From Sphaerulina vaccinii (taxonomy: Eukaryota > Ascomycota > Dothideomycetes > Mycosphaerellales > Mycosphaerellaceae): DNA of 64,000 bases. Below, in pieces: positions 31,362 to 41,789 of this stretch (position 1 is the first letter of the stretch; the number at the start of each line of letters is the position of its first letter). The stretch covers positions 310,001-374,000 of the forward strand of contig JAKUDP010000011.1 in NCBI GenBank assembly GCA_022570795.1, read 5' to 3'. The notes below the pieces were generated by a model. The model searched no databases, was not told the origin of the DNA, and saw only the letters and a list, made by a program, of their open reading frames with translations. Both the position numbers and the translations under genes were made by a program.

Positions 31362-32645
31362 TCAATCCTTCTTCTCGCCCAATGTATCATAGGCCAGCAT
31401 TCCAAACGCCACAAATATAGCACCACCGCCAAGGTACGTCGCAAGACTTGGTGTGAGTCCCCAGACTAACCAGTCTGCCAGTGCCACAAAGAACACGCTG
31501 AGAACATTCGCCATACTGCCAAAGACCGGGTCTGTCCAGATGACCAGTACAACCAATAATGTAATACCAATAACGCCTGAGAGAACCGCGATGACTAGCC
31601 AAAGCCATTCGTATAGAGTCGGAAAGCTGAAAGACTCGATTCCGAAAATGTGGAAGACAATGAGAGCGATCCAGAGAACACCGAACGTATAGAAGCCAGT
31701 CAATGCTGATGCAGCCAAGGTCAAAGGTAACGAGGACTCCTGAGTTTCAGGACGATTCGAACAAGCCCATTTCTTGAACAAAACCTCATATAGTCCAAAG
31801 GCCACTGCTCCTACACAAGCTATCACGTTTCCGAGTAATCGACTCCCTCCAATCTTCTCATCAGCTTCGGAAGAATGATCTGCCGTCGTGTCTCCGTATG
31901 CGATGGTAAAGGTTCCTGCTATACTCAATGCCACAGCAGCCATTGAGATGTAGCCTAGTTTCTCTTTGAGGATTGGAACGCTGAAGGCTGCGGCGAAGAA
32001 TGTACTGCAGTTGTAGATCGCTGTCAAATCCGCGGGAGTCGTAAGGCTGAGCGAAGTGAACCAGCTGAAACCGGAAACTGTGAGGACGACCGTCACGATG
32101 GCCATACTCGTCGCTAAGAAATCGAGAGGGCCGCCTGTTCGTCCTGGAGCTTTCCAGACTATCTTGGAACCATGGCTGGCGTAGGCGTCGATTGTTGCAA
32201 TACTGCCTCGCAGAGCGTTGTTGTACTCTCTCACCCAGCTGACATAAGGGGTAGCGCGATTCTTGTAGCGTAAGTAGAACATATGCGCAATCCAGGGCAA
32301 GGCCAAAGCGGAATGTGTCAAGTACATGGTCGCGATCGGTTTCTTCCAGCCCAGCTCATCTTCGATATAAGCTGTCGCTTCGGTGTTGATGGTAAAGCCT
32401 AGGACACAGAGCATCAAGGTAAGGGCGATCTTCCAGGCCGGGACTTTCTTCTTCGGAACAGGGCCATCAATGGATCGTATGCGGTAGTGTCTTGATGAAT
32501 TTTGAGGAGTTTGGCCATCTTCTTGATAGTCTTGGAGTTCTGAGAGTTCGATATCGCTTTCTTGGGATCCTCGTCGTCCTGAGTCAAGGAATGGCTGATC
32601 TTGATCGTCTTGGTCTTCCAGCTTTGTTCTGGGGTTGCTGTTCAT
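31362..32645 (-). CDS. EamA/drug-metabolite transporter family protein (SLC35F-like)
   Basis: Intronless 427-aa membrane protein. The N-terminal 65 residues are hydrophilic (acidic, Ser-rich). About ten hydrophobic helices then run from residue about 70 to 420, with the inner duplication of the DMT fold: first half ending TAIYNCSTFFAAAFSVPILKEK, second half with GNVIACVGAVAFGLYEVLFKKW and SGVIGITLLVVLVIWTDPVFGSM. These match fungal YML018c/SLC35F-type carriers on vacuole or Golgi membranes. An insertion between helices 2 and 3 (residues about 125-165) is hydrophilic. The substrate is unknown. It is transcribed divergently from STS1 across 521 bp. Confidence 0.88.
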   Translation of the reverse strand: MNSNPRTKLEDQDDQDQPFLDSGRRGSQESDIELSELQDYQEDGQTPQNSSRHYRIRSIDGPVPKKKVPAWKIALTLMLCVLGFTINTEATAYIEDELGWKKPIATMYLTHSALALPWIAHMFYLRYKNRATPYVSWVREYNNALRGSIATIDAYASHGSKIVWKAPGRTGGPLDFLATSMAIVTVVLTVSGFSWFTSLSLTTPADLTAIYNCSTFFAAAFSVPILKEKLGYISMAAVALSIAGTFTIAYGDTTADHSSEADEKIGGSRLLGNVIACVGAVAFGLYEVLFKKWACSNRPETQESSLPLTLAASALTGFYTFGVLWIALIVFHIFGIESFSFPTLYEWLWLVIAVLSGVIGITLLVVLVIWTDPVFGSMANVLSVFFVALADWLVWGLTPSLATYLGGGAIFVAFGMLAYDTLGEKKD

Positions 32646-33166
32646 TGTTGCTGGCTGTCCTTTTCAGGCAAGGATGTTGTTGTGAAGGAGAGGCCGCTCA
32701 ATCCATATCTGGAAGGATAGTATTCGAACTAGGCAGGACCTGAGATTCTATGTTGGTGACAGATCGTCTCTGCAGCGAACATCTTCAATATCGAGGAGTG
32801 GAAGGTGGTCTTTCAGCCTATCAATAGGAGAGCAGGGTTCGAAAGGCGGCAGCGGCACAGCGGGAGTGGCGTTGTTTTGGCGAGTCTCGGTTTGCTCGGC
32901 CTCGGAGCCGTTGAAACTCTCGTCCAAGACATCCACCGAGCACCTCTCTCTTACTACCCTCACAATACATCAAGGTACCTTCTTGCCTGTACGACACCAC
33001 TCCGACATCAAAGTCACTCCGACTCGACTCGACTGTTGAGGACTGCGGACTGCTTCCCTTTGTCTTCTTCACTGGCATATTCACGAGAGCGTCGGATACT
33101 CGTGGGCACTTCCATTACAGACTCCCACTGGCAACAACAGACACACACTCTTCACAATACTGGACG
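32646..33166. promoter_or_regulatory. Divergent promoter, 521 bp
   Basis: Shared upstream region of the EamA transporter (minus) and STS1 (plus). No clear TATA box was found. Short pyrimidine-rich runs precede the STS1 start. No coding sequence is supported. Confidence 0.5.
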
Positions 33167-34114
33167 ATGAACAGCATATTGCACCCTCCGTTCGCCGCCG
33201 CTCCTCATCAACTCGGCAACAACCGACTCTCGCCCTCTCGCGACCCGTACAGCACATCAACAACCATGTCTTCATCACGAAAGCGCAAAGCATCCGAGGA
33301 ACCCGACCACGACCAACATGACCGCATGTCGACATCTCCTTCCGCTTCGCCTTCGATGGCTGGTCGTCCACTTCCACAGCCTCGCAGCATCAAGCGCACT
33401 CGCACAGGCGCCGCTCGGGGCAGACCACTCGCCCTACCACGACTACTCGAGACGCTCTCCGCCGACCAGATGCGGAATCTTCTGCAAAACATCTGCGACC
33501 AACAACCAGAACTGCAGCAGGCGATTGTGACCAAGGCACCGAGGCCGTCTGTAGAGTCGACATTATCAGTTCTGAGCAGATACGAAGAGAGCTTCCGACA
33601 GGCCTTCCCACTAGGCAACCGACCGACATCAGACTATTCATACAACAGAGTACGGACACAACTGAAAGAGCTCATAGAAGCTGTACGCGAATACACACCA
33701 CACTTCCTGCCACCCCATGAGATGACAGACAGTCTGTCCTTGACTTACCTCGACTCTGTCACGAACATGATACACAGATTACCAGACTGGGACACTTTTC
33801 AGCATCAGCGGCACAAGTCAGAGGCATATGATGAGATTGCAAAGGCATGGGCACTTGTTATCAGAGAAGCAGCAAAGAAGGCTGGAGGCTTTCATTTGCA
33901 ATTCGGGGGATGGGATCATAAGCTTGTGGAGCATAATCAGAAGAGTGGATGCAAGATGGAGGAAGCTGTGAACGAGGTGAAAGTGGCGCTGGGTTTCATG
34001 CAGGCACCGACCACGCCTAGTACACCCGGTGTGAGCGAAGAGCGAGCAAACATCCGACAGCAGCTGTTCTCAGGAAACTATGGTCAGCAGGTGGCATTTC
34101 CGCGCTACTCTTAA
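33167..34114 (+). CDS. STS1: Tethering factor for nuclear proteasome STS1/Cut8
   Basis: Docks 26S proteasomes at the nuclear envelope and helps degrade nuclear ubiquitinated proteins. Intronless, 315 aa, in the usual size range. The N-terminus (1-85) is disordered, basic and Ser/Pro-rich, with an NLS-like SIKRTRTGAARGR. The core from about 86 has the family signature RPLALPRLLETLSADQMRNLL then NICDQQPEL, the SYNRVRTQLKELIEAVREYTPHFLPP segment, the LPDWD...HQRHKSEAYDEIAKAW helix bundle, and FHLQFGGWDHKL...NQKSG near the end. An in-frame ATG at 33266 gives a shorter form starting MSSSRKRKASEE, which may be the true start in some relatives. Product identity is secure. Confidence 0.93.
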   Translation: MNSILHPPFAAAPHQLGNNRLSPSRDPYSTSTTMSSSRKRKASEEPDHDQHDRMSTSPSASPSMAGRPLPQPRSIKRTRTGAARGRPLALPRLLETLSADQMRNLLQNICDQQPELQQAIVTKAPRPSVESTLSVLSRYEESFRQAFPLGNRPTSDYSYNRVRTQLKELIEAVREYTPHFLPPHEMTDSLSLTYLDSVTNMIHRLPDWDTFQHQRHKSEAYDEIAKAWALVIREAAKKAGGFHLQFGGWDHKLVEHNQKSGCKMEEAVNEVKVALGFMQAPTTPSTPGVSEERANIRQQLFSGNYGQQVAFPRYS

Positions 34115-34595
34115 AGGGAGAACGAAATGGATGGTTCAAGCGGGTGATTGGCGACTGCTTTCTTCTTAGCGTAGCATGTTTCATGGGCTGGGGCGTTCGT
34201 TATTATCAGCATGGGATTGTGCTAGGACGCTGGAATTGGAGGCTGATTTTTGAGGATACGGCCATTGAAGAGCGCATACTATGCAGCCCACCGTGAGCGA
34301 GTAACATAGAGATGACTGCTTTACATATGGTAGCAAAGAAGAGAAGAATGCATCCATATTGACCAAAGCCGCCTTTCCTGGCACCTATCGACGAACTGAT
34401 GTGCCGACGCGCAATAGCAAGTAATGCCACGTGTCGGACGAAGTGAAGTTGCACGCTGCACGCGACTGCCTAATTTCTGAAGAACAGCACAAAACACGCC
34501 TCAATCCGTAACTTCATCCACTTTCTCCGCGCACGCCTCGAGCATTCCTTCAACAGCTTCGCACGACACACCGACCACCAACTGCAATTGATCCA
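34115..34595. other. Intergenic
   Basis: STS1 3' UTR and the upstream region of paralogue 2. No other feature is supported. Confidence 0.45.
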
Positions 34596-35385
34596 ATGGC
34601 ATGCACCAAGCCCACCGATCGACTTCTCAACACACCAAACACCTCGACAACTGTCTCCGCAATCATGGCAGCCACAAACCGCGACGTTCAGCCTGTTCAA
34701 GAGACGACTGCGCGCTTTCTCGGATTGCCCGCGGAACTTCGACTTCTGGTCTACGACTTCTGCGCTATCAATTCTAGTCATGCGCCACGGCCTTGCATAC
34801 CAGGACGGCTACCAATTGCCAACGCCTCCAGAGGTCATCAGGAATGAGTATATCGACGCGTTCTTCAAAGGCCAAGATCTGCCAGTCCTCATAACGAGTC
34901 TCCATCAGGACAGCGTTATAGACTTCAGATCATCGGAATTTCGTCTTCATCCATGGTCCGAAATGCGCAGTCTCCGCCAGAAACGCAAGGACTCAAGAGC
35001 AGAACTCTGGTCAATCGCCATATGGTTCATCAGCACGGTTTCCGACGAGAACTTCTTGAGGATCAGGAATCTGTATACGAGATGGTCTGTCCGGACAATG
35101 ACGCTGCCACACTTCAAGCGCTGTCTTGAGCTCACTCTCGCATGGAACGAGAGTCGCGGATTCGTCACTTCCGGCAGAGCTCTTTTCGGTCCCAGGGGCA
35201 CTTTGAGCGAAGCTAGAGCACATGTGGCAGCCACGGCCAAGAAGTTGCAGCAGATCATGGATAATATAGCGCTTGAAGATAGACGCTTGCGACCAGATCA
35301 TGTAAAACCGCTGCTTATGGCTGTCGGCGGTGGGCCGATCTACGCGCGTATCAGGGAGATTGAGGCCAAGTCTGAAGGACAGTAA
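34596..35385 (+). pseudogene. F-box/2EXR-like paralogue 2, frameshifted
   Basis: Frame 1 starts at ATG 34596 (alternative ATG 34665) and carries FLGLPAELRLLVYDFCAIN, the family signature, up to RLPIANASR, then stops at 34847. Frame 2 takes over at about 34827 with VIRNEYIDAFFKGQDLPVLI and continues to the stop at 35385 (SDENFLRIRNLYTRW; ARAHVAATAKKLQQIMDN). Comparison with paralogues 1 and 3 (QLVKKEYLDAF; KLVRREYIDAF) shows the join should be continuous, so two bases appear lost (or one gained) at about 34826-34832. No intron can be fitted. It is either a recent pseudogene or an assembly indel; the rest of the frame is undamaged. Confidence 0.7.
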
Positions 35386-35543
35386 CGACGTCGCGGGCAT
35401 CAGCATCAGCCGCAGAACACGTTGAAGGGGCATGGAGACGACGTGAAGGGTCTCGCGATAGCTGCCTGTTTGTGGAAACGATTGTCTGCAACAGAATAAT
35501 CACTTGCGTGCAGCACTAAAACCTTCTCATAGAAGTCAAATAA

Positions 35544-36559
35544 ATGGACCTACCTCACTCGGCAGACCAACTCAAACTCATGGCATACACTCACCACCCC
35601 ACCCAGCTTGTGTACACTTCGAGCTTCCTCGGACTGCCCACCGAACTTCGACTCCTTGTCTATGGCTTCTACAACATGAACATCATCTCAGTTGACGCGA
35701 GCAATATCTGCACACCAGAATTATTCCCATTCGCCAAAGTCTCCAAATTGGTCAGGAGAGAGTACATTGATGCCTTCTACAAGAGACTAGACCTTGCAAG
35801 GTTGATCTCAGCGATCCAGGACGATATCGCAACGTACACTCTGCGCAGAAGCATCTCTCTATGGGGAGAAGCGCTATGGGGAGAATCTGAGGAGCTTCGC
35901 AAGAAACATCGTACGCTACACGCAGAACTTCGCTCCATTGCGACGTGGTTTTTTTCCACCATATCTGACGAGAATGTTCTCAGAATCAAGCATATATACG
36001 ACATACAGTTCTTGGAGATGGAATTCAATCTTACAGGGCTTGCACAAGACTCTGAAGAGAAAGGTCTTGTCTCCCAGACTTTCCGACTGCTCTTTCGGAA
36101 CCCATTAAGGATCCTCATCAGTCATCTCAAACGCTTCAAAGACCGACTGCGGAGGCGCAAATCCACCGATCTCTGCCTGACCTCGTGAGAGAAGCCAATG
36201 GACTCTGCCATATGCAACAAACTCAAGACCTGACACCTGCTGACATCGAGTGGGAATGGCGCTTTGGCATCGCTCGCGACATAAGCTTCACTGGGCCTGG
36301 CTGGTATAGGACACTCGCCCACGCAATAGCTGCACCCACAGCGAAAGAAGTCCAGCCCATCATTGACGACATTACTCGAGAGTGTGGACGTCTGCAAGAG
36401 CCCTTGCATGTTCGGACGCTGCTGATTGTGATCGCGAGGGAGACCATCTGCCAGCGGTTGAAGGTTATTGAGAGCAAGTCTGCAGAGCTCGTCAATGAGA
36501 GCAAGTCTGCAGAGCTCGTCAATGAGAGCAAGTCTGCAGAGCTCGTCGCTGAGGAGTGA
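35544..36559 (+). CDS. F-box/2EXR-like paralogue 3 with C-terminal peptide repeats
   Basis: Proposed two-exon gene of 296 aa: 35544-36184 and 36310-36559, with a 125-nt intron (GTGAGA donor, TATAG acceptor) that restores phase. The N-terminus holds SFLGLPTELRLLVYGFYNM and KLVRREYIDAFYKRLDL. The middle holds SDENVLRIKHIY, shared with paralogue 2. The second exon, TLAHAIAAPTAKEVQPII...RLKVIESKS, aligns with the paralogue 2 end. The C-terminus has three exact copies of ESKSAELVN/VA before the stop. Without the intron the ORF would end at 36188. Function is unknown, as for the paralogues. Confidence 0.6.
36470..36550 (+). repeat. 27-bp tandem repeat within coding sequence (3 copies)
   Basis: Three direct 27-bp units at 36470, 36497 and 36524 encode ESKSAELVN, ESKSAELVN and ESKSAELVA. 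Only the last bases of the third copy differ. The in-frame unit can expand without breaking the gene. Confidence 0.9.
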
Positions 36560-36839
36560 TCTGCTCAGCGCTGGATGTACAGAAGAAGCTGGTAAGCAAA
36601 GAATCGACAAAGTTGCTAGAAGATTCAAGCTGAGTTGGTGACGTACATCAAGAGTGAATCCACAAGTTCCTCTTCTTCGAGGACCTAGAGGAGCGTCTTC
36701 ATGAGACTGTGCTGTATCTTGTCATTCACAATACTGTACTCTATACACATCATAGAAGATTCGTCTGCCAAACCACATCGCTATGCCAGATCTGAAGCAC
36801 ATAAACAATCAATATGCATCCATCCGAGCTCATCCTTTT

Positions 36840-37917
36840 TCAAGCCTCCCTCTTATTCCTCCCAAACACAGGCAACTTCCTCTTCTCCCTCGTGCCTGCA
36901 ACCTCTCTATCGCTGTCGACAATCCCCGGACTCTCCGGATCAGTCCAAGCCTTTTTACTCCCCATCCTCTTCCCCTTCCTAACATCCCTGCGGCTCGCAC
37001 AACAACAACACATACCCATCTGGATCAACCAAGCCAGTATAGATCCCGCAGCAGCAATCCACATGAACACAAACATCTCAATCCCAATATTCGCTCTGAT
37101 ATTGAGCTCTGTCGCAGATGTGATGGCGGTTTTCATGATAATGAACATTACAGTTGCGATGATCGCTGCTGCGGTTGTGAGGAGTGCGGCCAAGAAGGTG
37201 AGAATCGAGAGTGGGAGGGATAGCCAGCGAGTGTAGATGCTGATTGGGAGGAGGGGGATGGAGATGAAGGAGAGGATTGCGCCTGTGAGGAAGAGGCCGA
37301 ACATCCAGTTTGACACTAGACGGATGAGGTCGAGGATTGTGTTGATTTCGGCAGGGAGGGCGACTGTAGATATACGTTAGCACTTTCATCCTGGATGTGT
37401 TTGGTCATGATCGATGTTGGGAATACGTACTCGTAGCTCCAGCAAGCAGTTGACTCTGAATAATCTCAACAGGATTAAACCAGTACAATGTCTGTGTAGG
37501 CGAACAATTCGTCGTTCCTTGTCCGTTATATCCTTCGCAGTAATTCCATAGTCCAACAGTATAAAAGTCGTGCAGTCCTAACGATTGCGCTATACTGTTG
37601 ATGAGAACCGCATTCGGGACAGATACGGGTATGATATCTGAAATGTCCAATTTGATGAAGTAGATCTTGTTTAGGATGTTGTTCACTTTTGTGTTGCCAA
37701 CCTCGACCAGGATCAGGAAGACTACTGTGATCAGGAGTAGGAAGGACGATATCATGGACCAGATGAATCGTGTGCGGGTCGCTCGTTTGACTTGAGCTTT
37801 TGAGGGATGGAAGTCATCGCTGTTGTGATTGTTTGTTACCGTCTTTTCGGAGTCGGATCGTGCTTCTTCTCCAGTTCCAGAGACGACTTCATCGTCCTTC
37901 TTCTTTCGTCCGAACAT
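36840..37917 (-). CDS. SUR7/PalI family plasma-membrane protein
   Basis: 336 aa, exons 37917-37431 and 37363-36840. The intron has a GTACGT donor, GCTAAC branch and ACAG acceptor and splits an Ile codon. Topology is claudin-like with four helices: TM1 at about residues 50-72 (FIWSMISSFLLLITVVFLIL), a long outer loop holding the SUR7 mark GLWNYCEGYNG...NCSPT (the conserved Cys pair), then three helices at about 182-205, 212-240 and 250-275. The C-terminal tail is basic, with CCCC after the last helix (likely palmitoylated) and a Ser/Pro-rich end. Relatives act at eisosomes or in ambient-pH sensing. The cytosolic N-terminus is acidic/Ser-rich. Confidence 0.88.
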
Positions 37918-38758
37918 CTTCAGAATCGTCTCTTTCCAGCACGGAACTCCTCACTCTTCCAACGCTTCCAAACAAGTCCTTTCCAGGAAACCAGCCGCGG
38001 AGAGCTCAGAATGTCAAGACCAGAGACACGCAATGAATGATCAAGAACTCATGGAGAACCAGTACAGCAAAGGAAGAACGGCACTAGCTCACCTACGCCA
38101 GCTCCTCGTCTACTCGTCTCTCAACGCGAGGCATATCATCATAGCGTCTAGCCGTAAAAGGAGCTCCATTTCGACTGACTTGCGTATCCCGCGGCGCACG
38201 CACGTCAAACACGCGAAAACTGTGCAGCTCTGCAGCAGAAGACGTCACTGTTTGTTGAGAGGAATGTATGAAATTCGGATAATGTCACGCTAGATCGAAC
38301 TCTATACGGTCTGCAGGGGCCTTAAATCTTCGGAAAACAAGGCCGAAGACAGGCTTCTACAGTGCTGGACGACGAGTTCTTGATCGATCTGGACGAGAGG
38401 AGAAGCGGAGAAGTTACAGCAATTTCTTCTCTCCAGGTTGAGATGGTATTGATGGAGATGGAGATTGCAGAAGAGGTGCTCTCCGCGGCCTTGGTGGTGA
38501 TACGAATCAATGCGAGTCTTGCCAAGGCATATTCACACGCCTCTGAGCCTGCCGGGATTGCGCGGCTGATTTACCTTTGACGCACGATGAAGTATGTGGA
38601 GTGCCAAAGAACGCATGTGCACGTTCGATAGCTTCACACGGTAACGCGGTAGGTAAAGTTATTCTGGGCACGATGGGAGTGTGTTGGGAGCCTCCTCTGT
38701 CTTTCTCTCCTTGTTCTGTTTCTTCATCCTCTTTGGCATTGTGGGAGCAAGAGCAGGA
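37918..38758. promoter_or_regulatory. Divergent promoter, 841 bp
   Basis: Upstream region shared by the SUR7-like gene (minus) and the PLC-like gene (plus). Overlapping short open frames here do not look coding. No TATA box or repeat was recognised. Confidence 0.45.
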
Positions 38759-40260
38759 ATGGGCAGGATGCTTCCAAACGCGATATGGCTGATGTGCCTG
38801 GCGGCGGCGGGCGTGACAGGACAGGATTCATCGAGCACGACATCTTCAACGACGAGCAGCAGTGCCACGAGCACTGAGAGTTTCTCAGAACTATCCTTCA
38901 CAAACTCCTACTCGACGATATCAGGATACACATACATTCCTACAGGCTCTGGCCAGGAGTATGCCACTGTGACTGGACAAGTCACTAGAGGAACAGCCAG
39001 CTCCAGCTCGGCCACAATAACAGGAACGAGCAATAGTTCGTCAATATCGACGAACTCACAGATCACGGCCTCTACACGCTCTGTGAGCCTGACACAAATC
39101 GGCGGCATAGCCTCAAATGCCACAGCAACATCGACCAACGGCACTGCCAGCTCTACCAGCTCTGCAGCAGGGCCAACGAACACAGTACCTTGCAATGGCT
39201 GGCCAGAGTTCTGCACACGAAAATACAGCAACATCACAATGGTGACATCTCACAACTCTGCCTTCGTAGTAAAAAACAACGCAGCCTCAAACCAAGAATT
39301 CTCCATCACCGACCAACTCAACGATGGAATTCGCATGCTGCAAGGCGAAGTCCAGTATGTCAACGAGACAATGTATAACTGCCACACCTCTTGCGACCAA
39401 CTCAACGCTGGACCATGGCAGGATGAACTGGAGACTGTGCGAGCATGGCTCGAAGACAATCCATACGAAGTCCTCACAATCCTCATCGGCAACAGCGACT
39501 ACGACGTCGTTACGTCTCCAGAGTACTTCGTCCCAGCAATCACCAACGCAGGACTCCTTCCTTACGTCTACGAACCAGCTTATATTCCTCAATACCGCGA
39601 CCAATGGCCCACCCTCGGCGAAATGATCCTCACTGGTAAACGTCTCGTCTTCTTCATGGATTACAATGCAGACCAATCTCTCGTTCCGTATATCTTGGAT
39701 GAGTTCACGCATATGTGGGAGACGCCTTTCAGCCCTACTGATCAGGCTTTCCCATGTACTCAACAAAGGCCTCCAGGGTTGAATCAAACTGATGCGAGGG
39801 ATCAGTACATGAACATGGCGAATCATAACTTGAATGTTGCTGTCGATTTGTCCAGTCTGGGGATCAGTTCGTCAACGGAGATTTTGATTCCGAATACGGC
39901 GGAGTTGAACTTGACGAATGGACAGCAGGTGGGAGAGTTTGGAACGCTGGGGACTATGAATGAGAATTGTACTGGTAAGTATCACCATCTCTACTCGGGT
40001 CGTCATGTTGTAAACGGTGAGCTGTGAGCTAACTTGTGATGATAGCAATGTGGGATCGTGCCCCGAACTTCTTGCTCGTGGATTATTACAATCGCGGCTC
40101 GCCGGAAGCTGGCTCTGTCTTCCATGTCGCTGCCGCTGCCAACGGCGTGACATATACACGGGATTGCTGCGGTATGGTCCAGTCGTTGTCGGCAGTTACA
40201 CGAGCTTCTTTTGCTGCTCTGGCCGGTGCTCTGGTCTTCACTGTGCTACTTGCATGGTAG
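38759..40260 (+). CDS. Secreted, GPI-anchored PI-PLC X-domain-like protein
   Basis: 476 aa, exons 38759-39974 and 40046-40260, with a GTAAGT...GATAG intron. The start MGRMLPNAIWLMCLAAAG is a signal peptide. Residues about 25-145 are a Ser/Thr-rich, probably O-glycosylated stalk. From about 150 the protein has the PLC-like phosphodiesterase TIM-barrel fold: TMVTSHNSAFVV (first catalytic His), DQLNDGIRMLQGEVQY, YNCHTSCDQLN (second His), then EVLTILIGNSD and RLVFFMDYNAD. The C-terminus ends in a hydrophobic GPI signal (FAALAGALVFTVLLAW). Such fungal proteins lack the metal-binding loop of eukaryotic PLC and resemble bacterial PI-PLC. Many N-glycosylation sites are present. It is likely a cell-wall/plasma-membrane enzyme on phosphoinositide-like or GPI-like lipids; activity is not proven. 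Confidence 0.87.
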
Positions 40261-40499
40261 ATGTTGTATTGCATAGCATATCATGGTTTACATAGCATGG
40301 CGCTGGTTTGAGAGGAGGACATTTGTATAGAGACAACTATGATTCACGAAATTTCCTCAAGCCTTTCAGCCGAGATATCGAAATCCGCTGCATGAGACCA
40401 ACCAATGCCGGGAGCCCTCTCTGGAAATTTGGTCAAAAGGCACGGCGCTCTGTACAGAGATGCAATAGCCTGGTGCTCGTGCGGCGACAGAGGTGATAT

Positions 40500-41789
40500 T
40501 CAATCCAGCCCCCACGTCCACTCCTTAGGTGTACGATCAATGAACCTCAGCTCACCATCAACAATATACAGATGTCCCTGCGTAGCAAAGTCAATGCTAT
40601 ATCCATTGCCCTTGACTTCCGTGCCTCTCCACTCCACATTGTCTTCAAATCCTGCCCAGTTCCCATCTCGCCAGCCTGGAAACAACTGCTCTGTGAAACC
40701 TATTCCAGGCAAATAGTCCTGGATCGGGAATTGAAGCGGAGGAGGTGCGTCGATTCTGTTATAGTCGTGACCGATTCCATAATTGAGTACCAGCCTATTG
40801 TCGACTCTCGAAAAGGAGAATGGCATCCAAAATTCCGGCTTTGGAGCGCCTCCTTGAGGTAAGCAAAAGTACTTCCAGCGACTGGCAACTGCCATCTCAT
40901 GGGCCAGGTGGTACGCATATGATTCGATCGTCTGATTCTCGTGCTTCTCATTCTCGTGCTGAAAGGTCTTGTTTCTTTCGTTATACATGCCGGATCGATA
41001 GTTGTTCAGAGCATCCTGGGCTGTCGTCTGTCTATGTCCCTTGGCATTCTCCTCTGTGAAGCCAGCGTGAAGTGTATCAATATGGTACTTTAGACCAGTG
41101 ATGGTGTCGTGCCACTCGTAGCCATAGTAAGCGTCCCAGGAGCCGTCGCCCGTTGGGTACTGATGGAATTCCTCGCTGGGCCTGTCGCTGATGTTGTTCA
41201 TTCGCCAGGCCATGAGGCGATTTCTAATGTTTTCGAGGTCGGTGACATATTTTGCTTGCCAATCGAACAGCTGCTTTACATGCAGGTCAAAATCGTTGTT
41301 CGGCGAGGAAAGTTTCTTGGTTGTTGGGTCGAAGTAGGCCTGATTCCAGTAATAAGCTTGATCACGAAGAGCACTCAGGTGTAAAGTGGCATAGGCAAGA
41401 TATTCCATGTAAAAGTGTTCGGGATTGGCATTTTCGTTGTAGACCTGGTCATGATCATCTGTTAGACTGTCGCAGAGATATCCCAGTCTGTTTCCTTTGC
41501 CAGGAGCGTGGGCATCAACATAGTTCTTAACGACTCCACTCTTGCCCGAAACCACAGCTCGGACTCGGTCGAGATTGGATTGGTCCACGAGGTTTCTCGA
41601 GTACTGCTTCTGACGCTCTTCCATCTGTTTGAGCTTGTCCTCTTTCTTCCTTTCATCGTCGTTGGCATACATCTTCGATAGGAAGGCAGCTGCAATGCCG
41701 CCTACTACCGGAAATGTGCCTATAGCAGCAACCGTCCCACTCTTGATACCTTCGTCGACAAGCGTCAATAGCTCGTTGTCCTCCGCCAT
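40500..41789 (-). CDS. Protein with Cry delta-endotoxin-like N-terminal helical domain
   Basis: Intronless 429-aa protein starting at the first true ATG, 41789. The N-terminal half looks like the pore-forming helical bundle of Cry toxins: an amphipathic/hydrophobic hairpin (GTVAAIGTFPVVGGIAAAFL), a long charged helix, and the segment YATLHLSALRDQAYYWNQAYF, which strongly echoes the central helix of delta-endotoxins (HLxLLRDAxxYxxxW). A helix with ENIRNRLMAWRMNN follows. The C-terminal half (from about 260) is polar, with Trp/Tyr/Asn-rich, probably beta sheet sections. No signal peptide. The sequence shows this resemblance only by eye; toxicity is not implied. It may have been acquired by transfer from bacteria or belong to a fungal family of such proteins. 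Confidence 0.55.
   Translation of the reverse strand: MAEDNELLTLVDEGIKSGTVAAIGTFPVVGGIAAAFLSKMYANDDERKKEDKLKQMEERQKQYSRNLVDQSNLDRVRAVVSGKSGVVKNYVDAHAPGKGNRLGYLCDSLTDDHDQVYNENANPEHFYMEYLAYATLHLSALRDQAYYWNQAYFDPTTKKLSSPNNDFDLHVKQLFDWQAKYVTDLENIRNRLMAWRMNNISDRPSEEFHQYPTGDGSWDAYYGYEWHDTITGLKYHIDTLHAGFTEENAKGHRQTTAQDALNNYRSGMYNERNKTFQHENEKHENQTIESYAYHLAHEMAVASRWKYFCLPQGGAPKPEFWMPFSFSRVDNRLVLNYGIGHDYNRIDAPPPLQFPIQDYLPGIGFTEQLFPGWRDGNWAGFEDNVEWRGTEVKGNGYSIDFATQGHLYIVDGELRFIDRTPKEWTWGLD

Noticed and set aside
31190..31364. Readthrough extension of the EamA transporter: its frame stays open for about 60 codons after the TGA
   Set aside because: Transporter ends normally for the family; the open frame more likely contains the start of the next gene.
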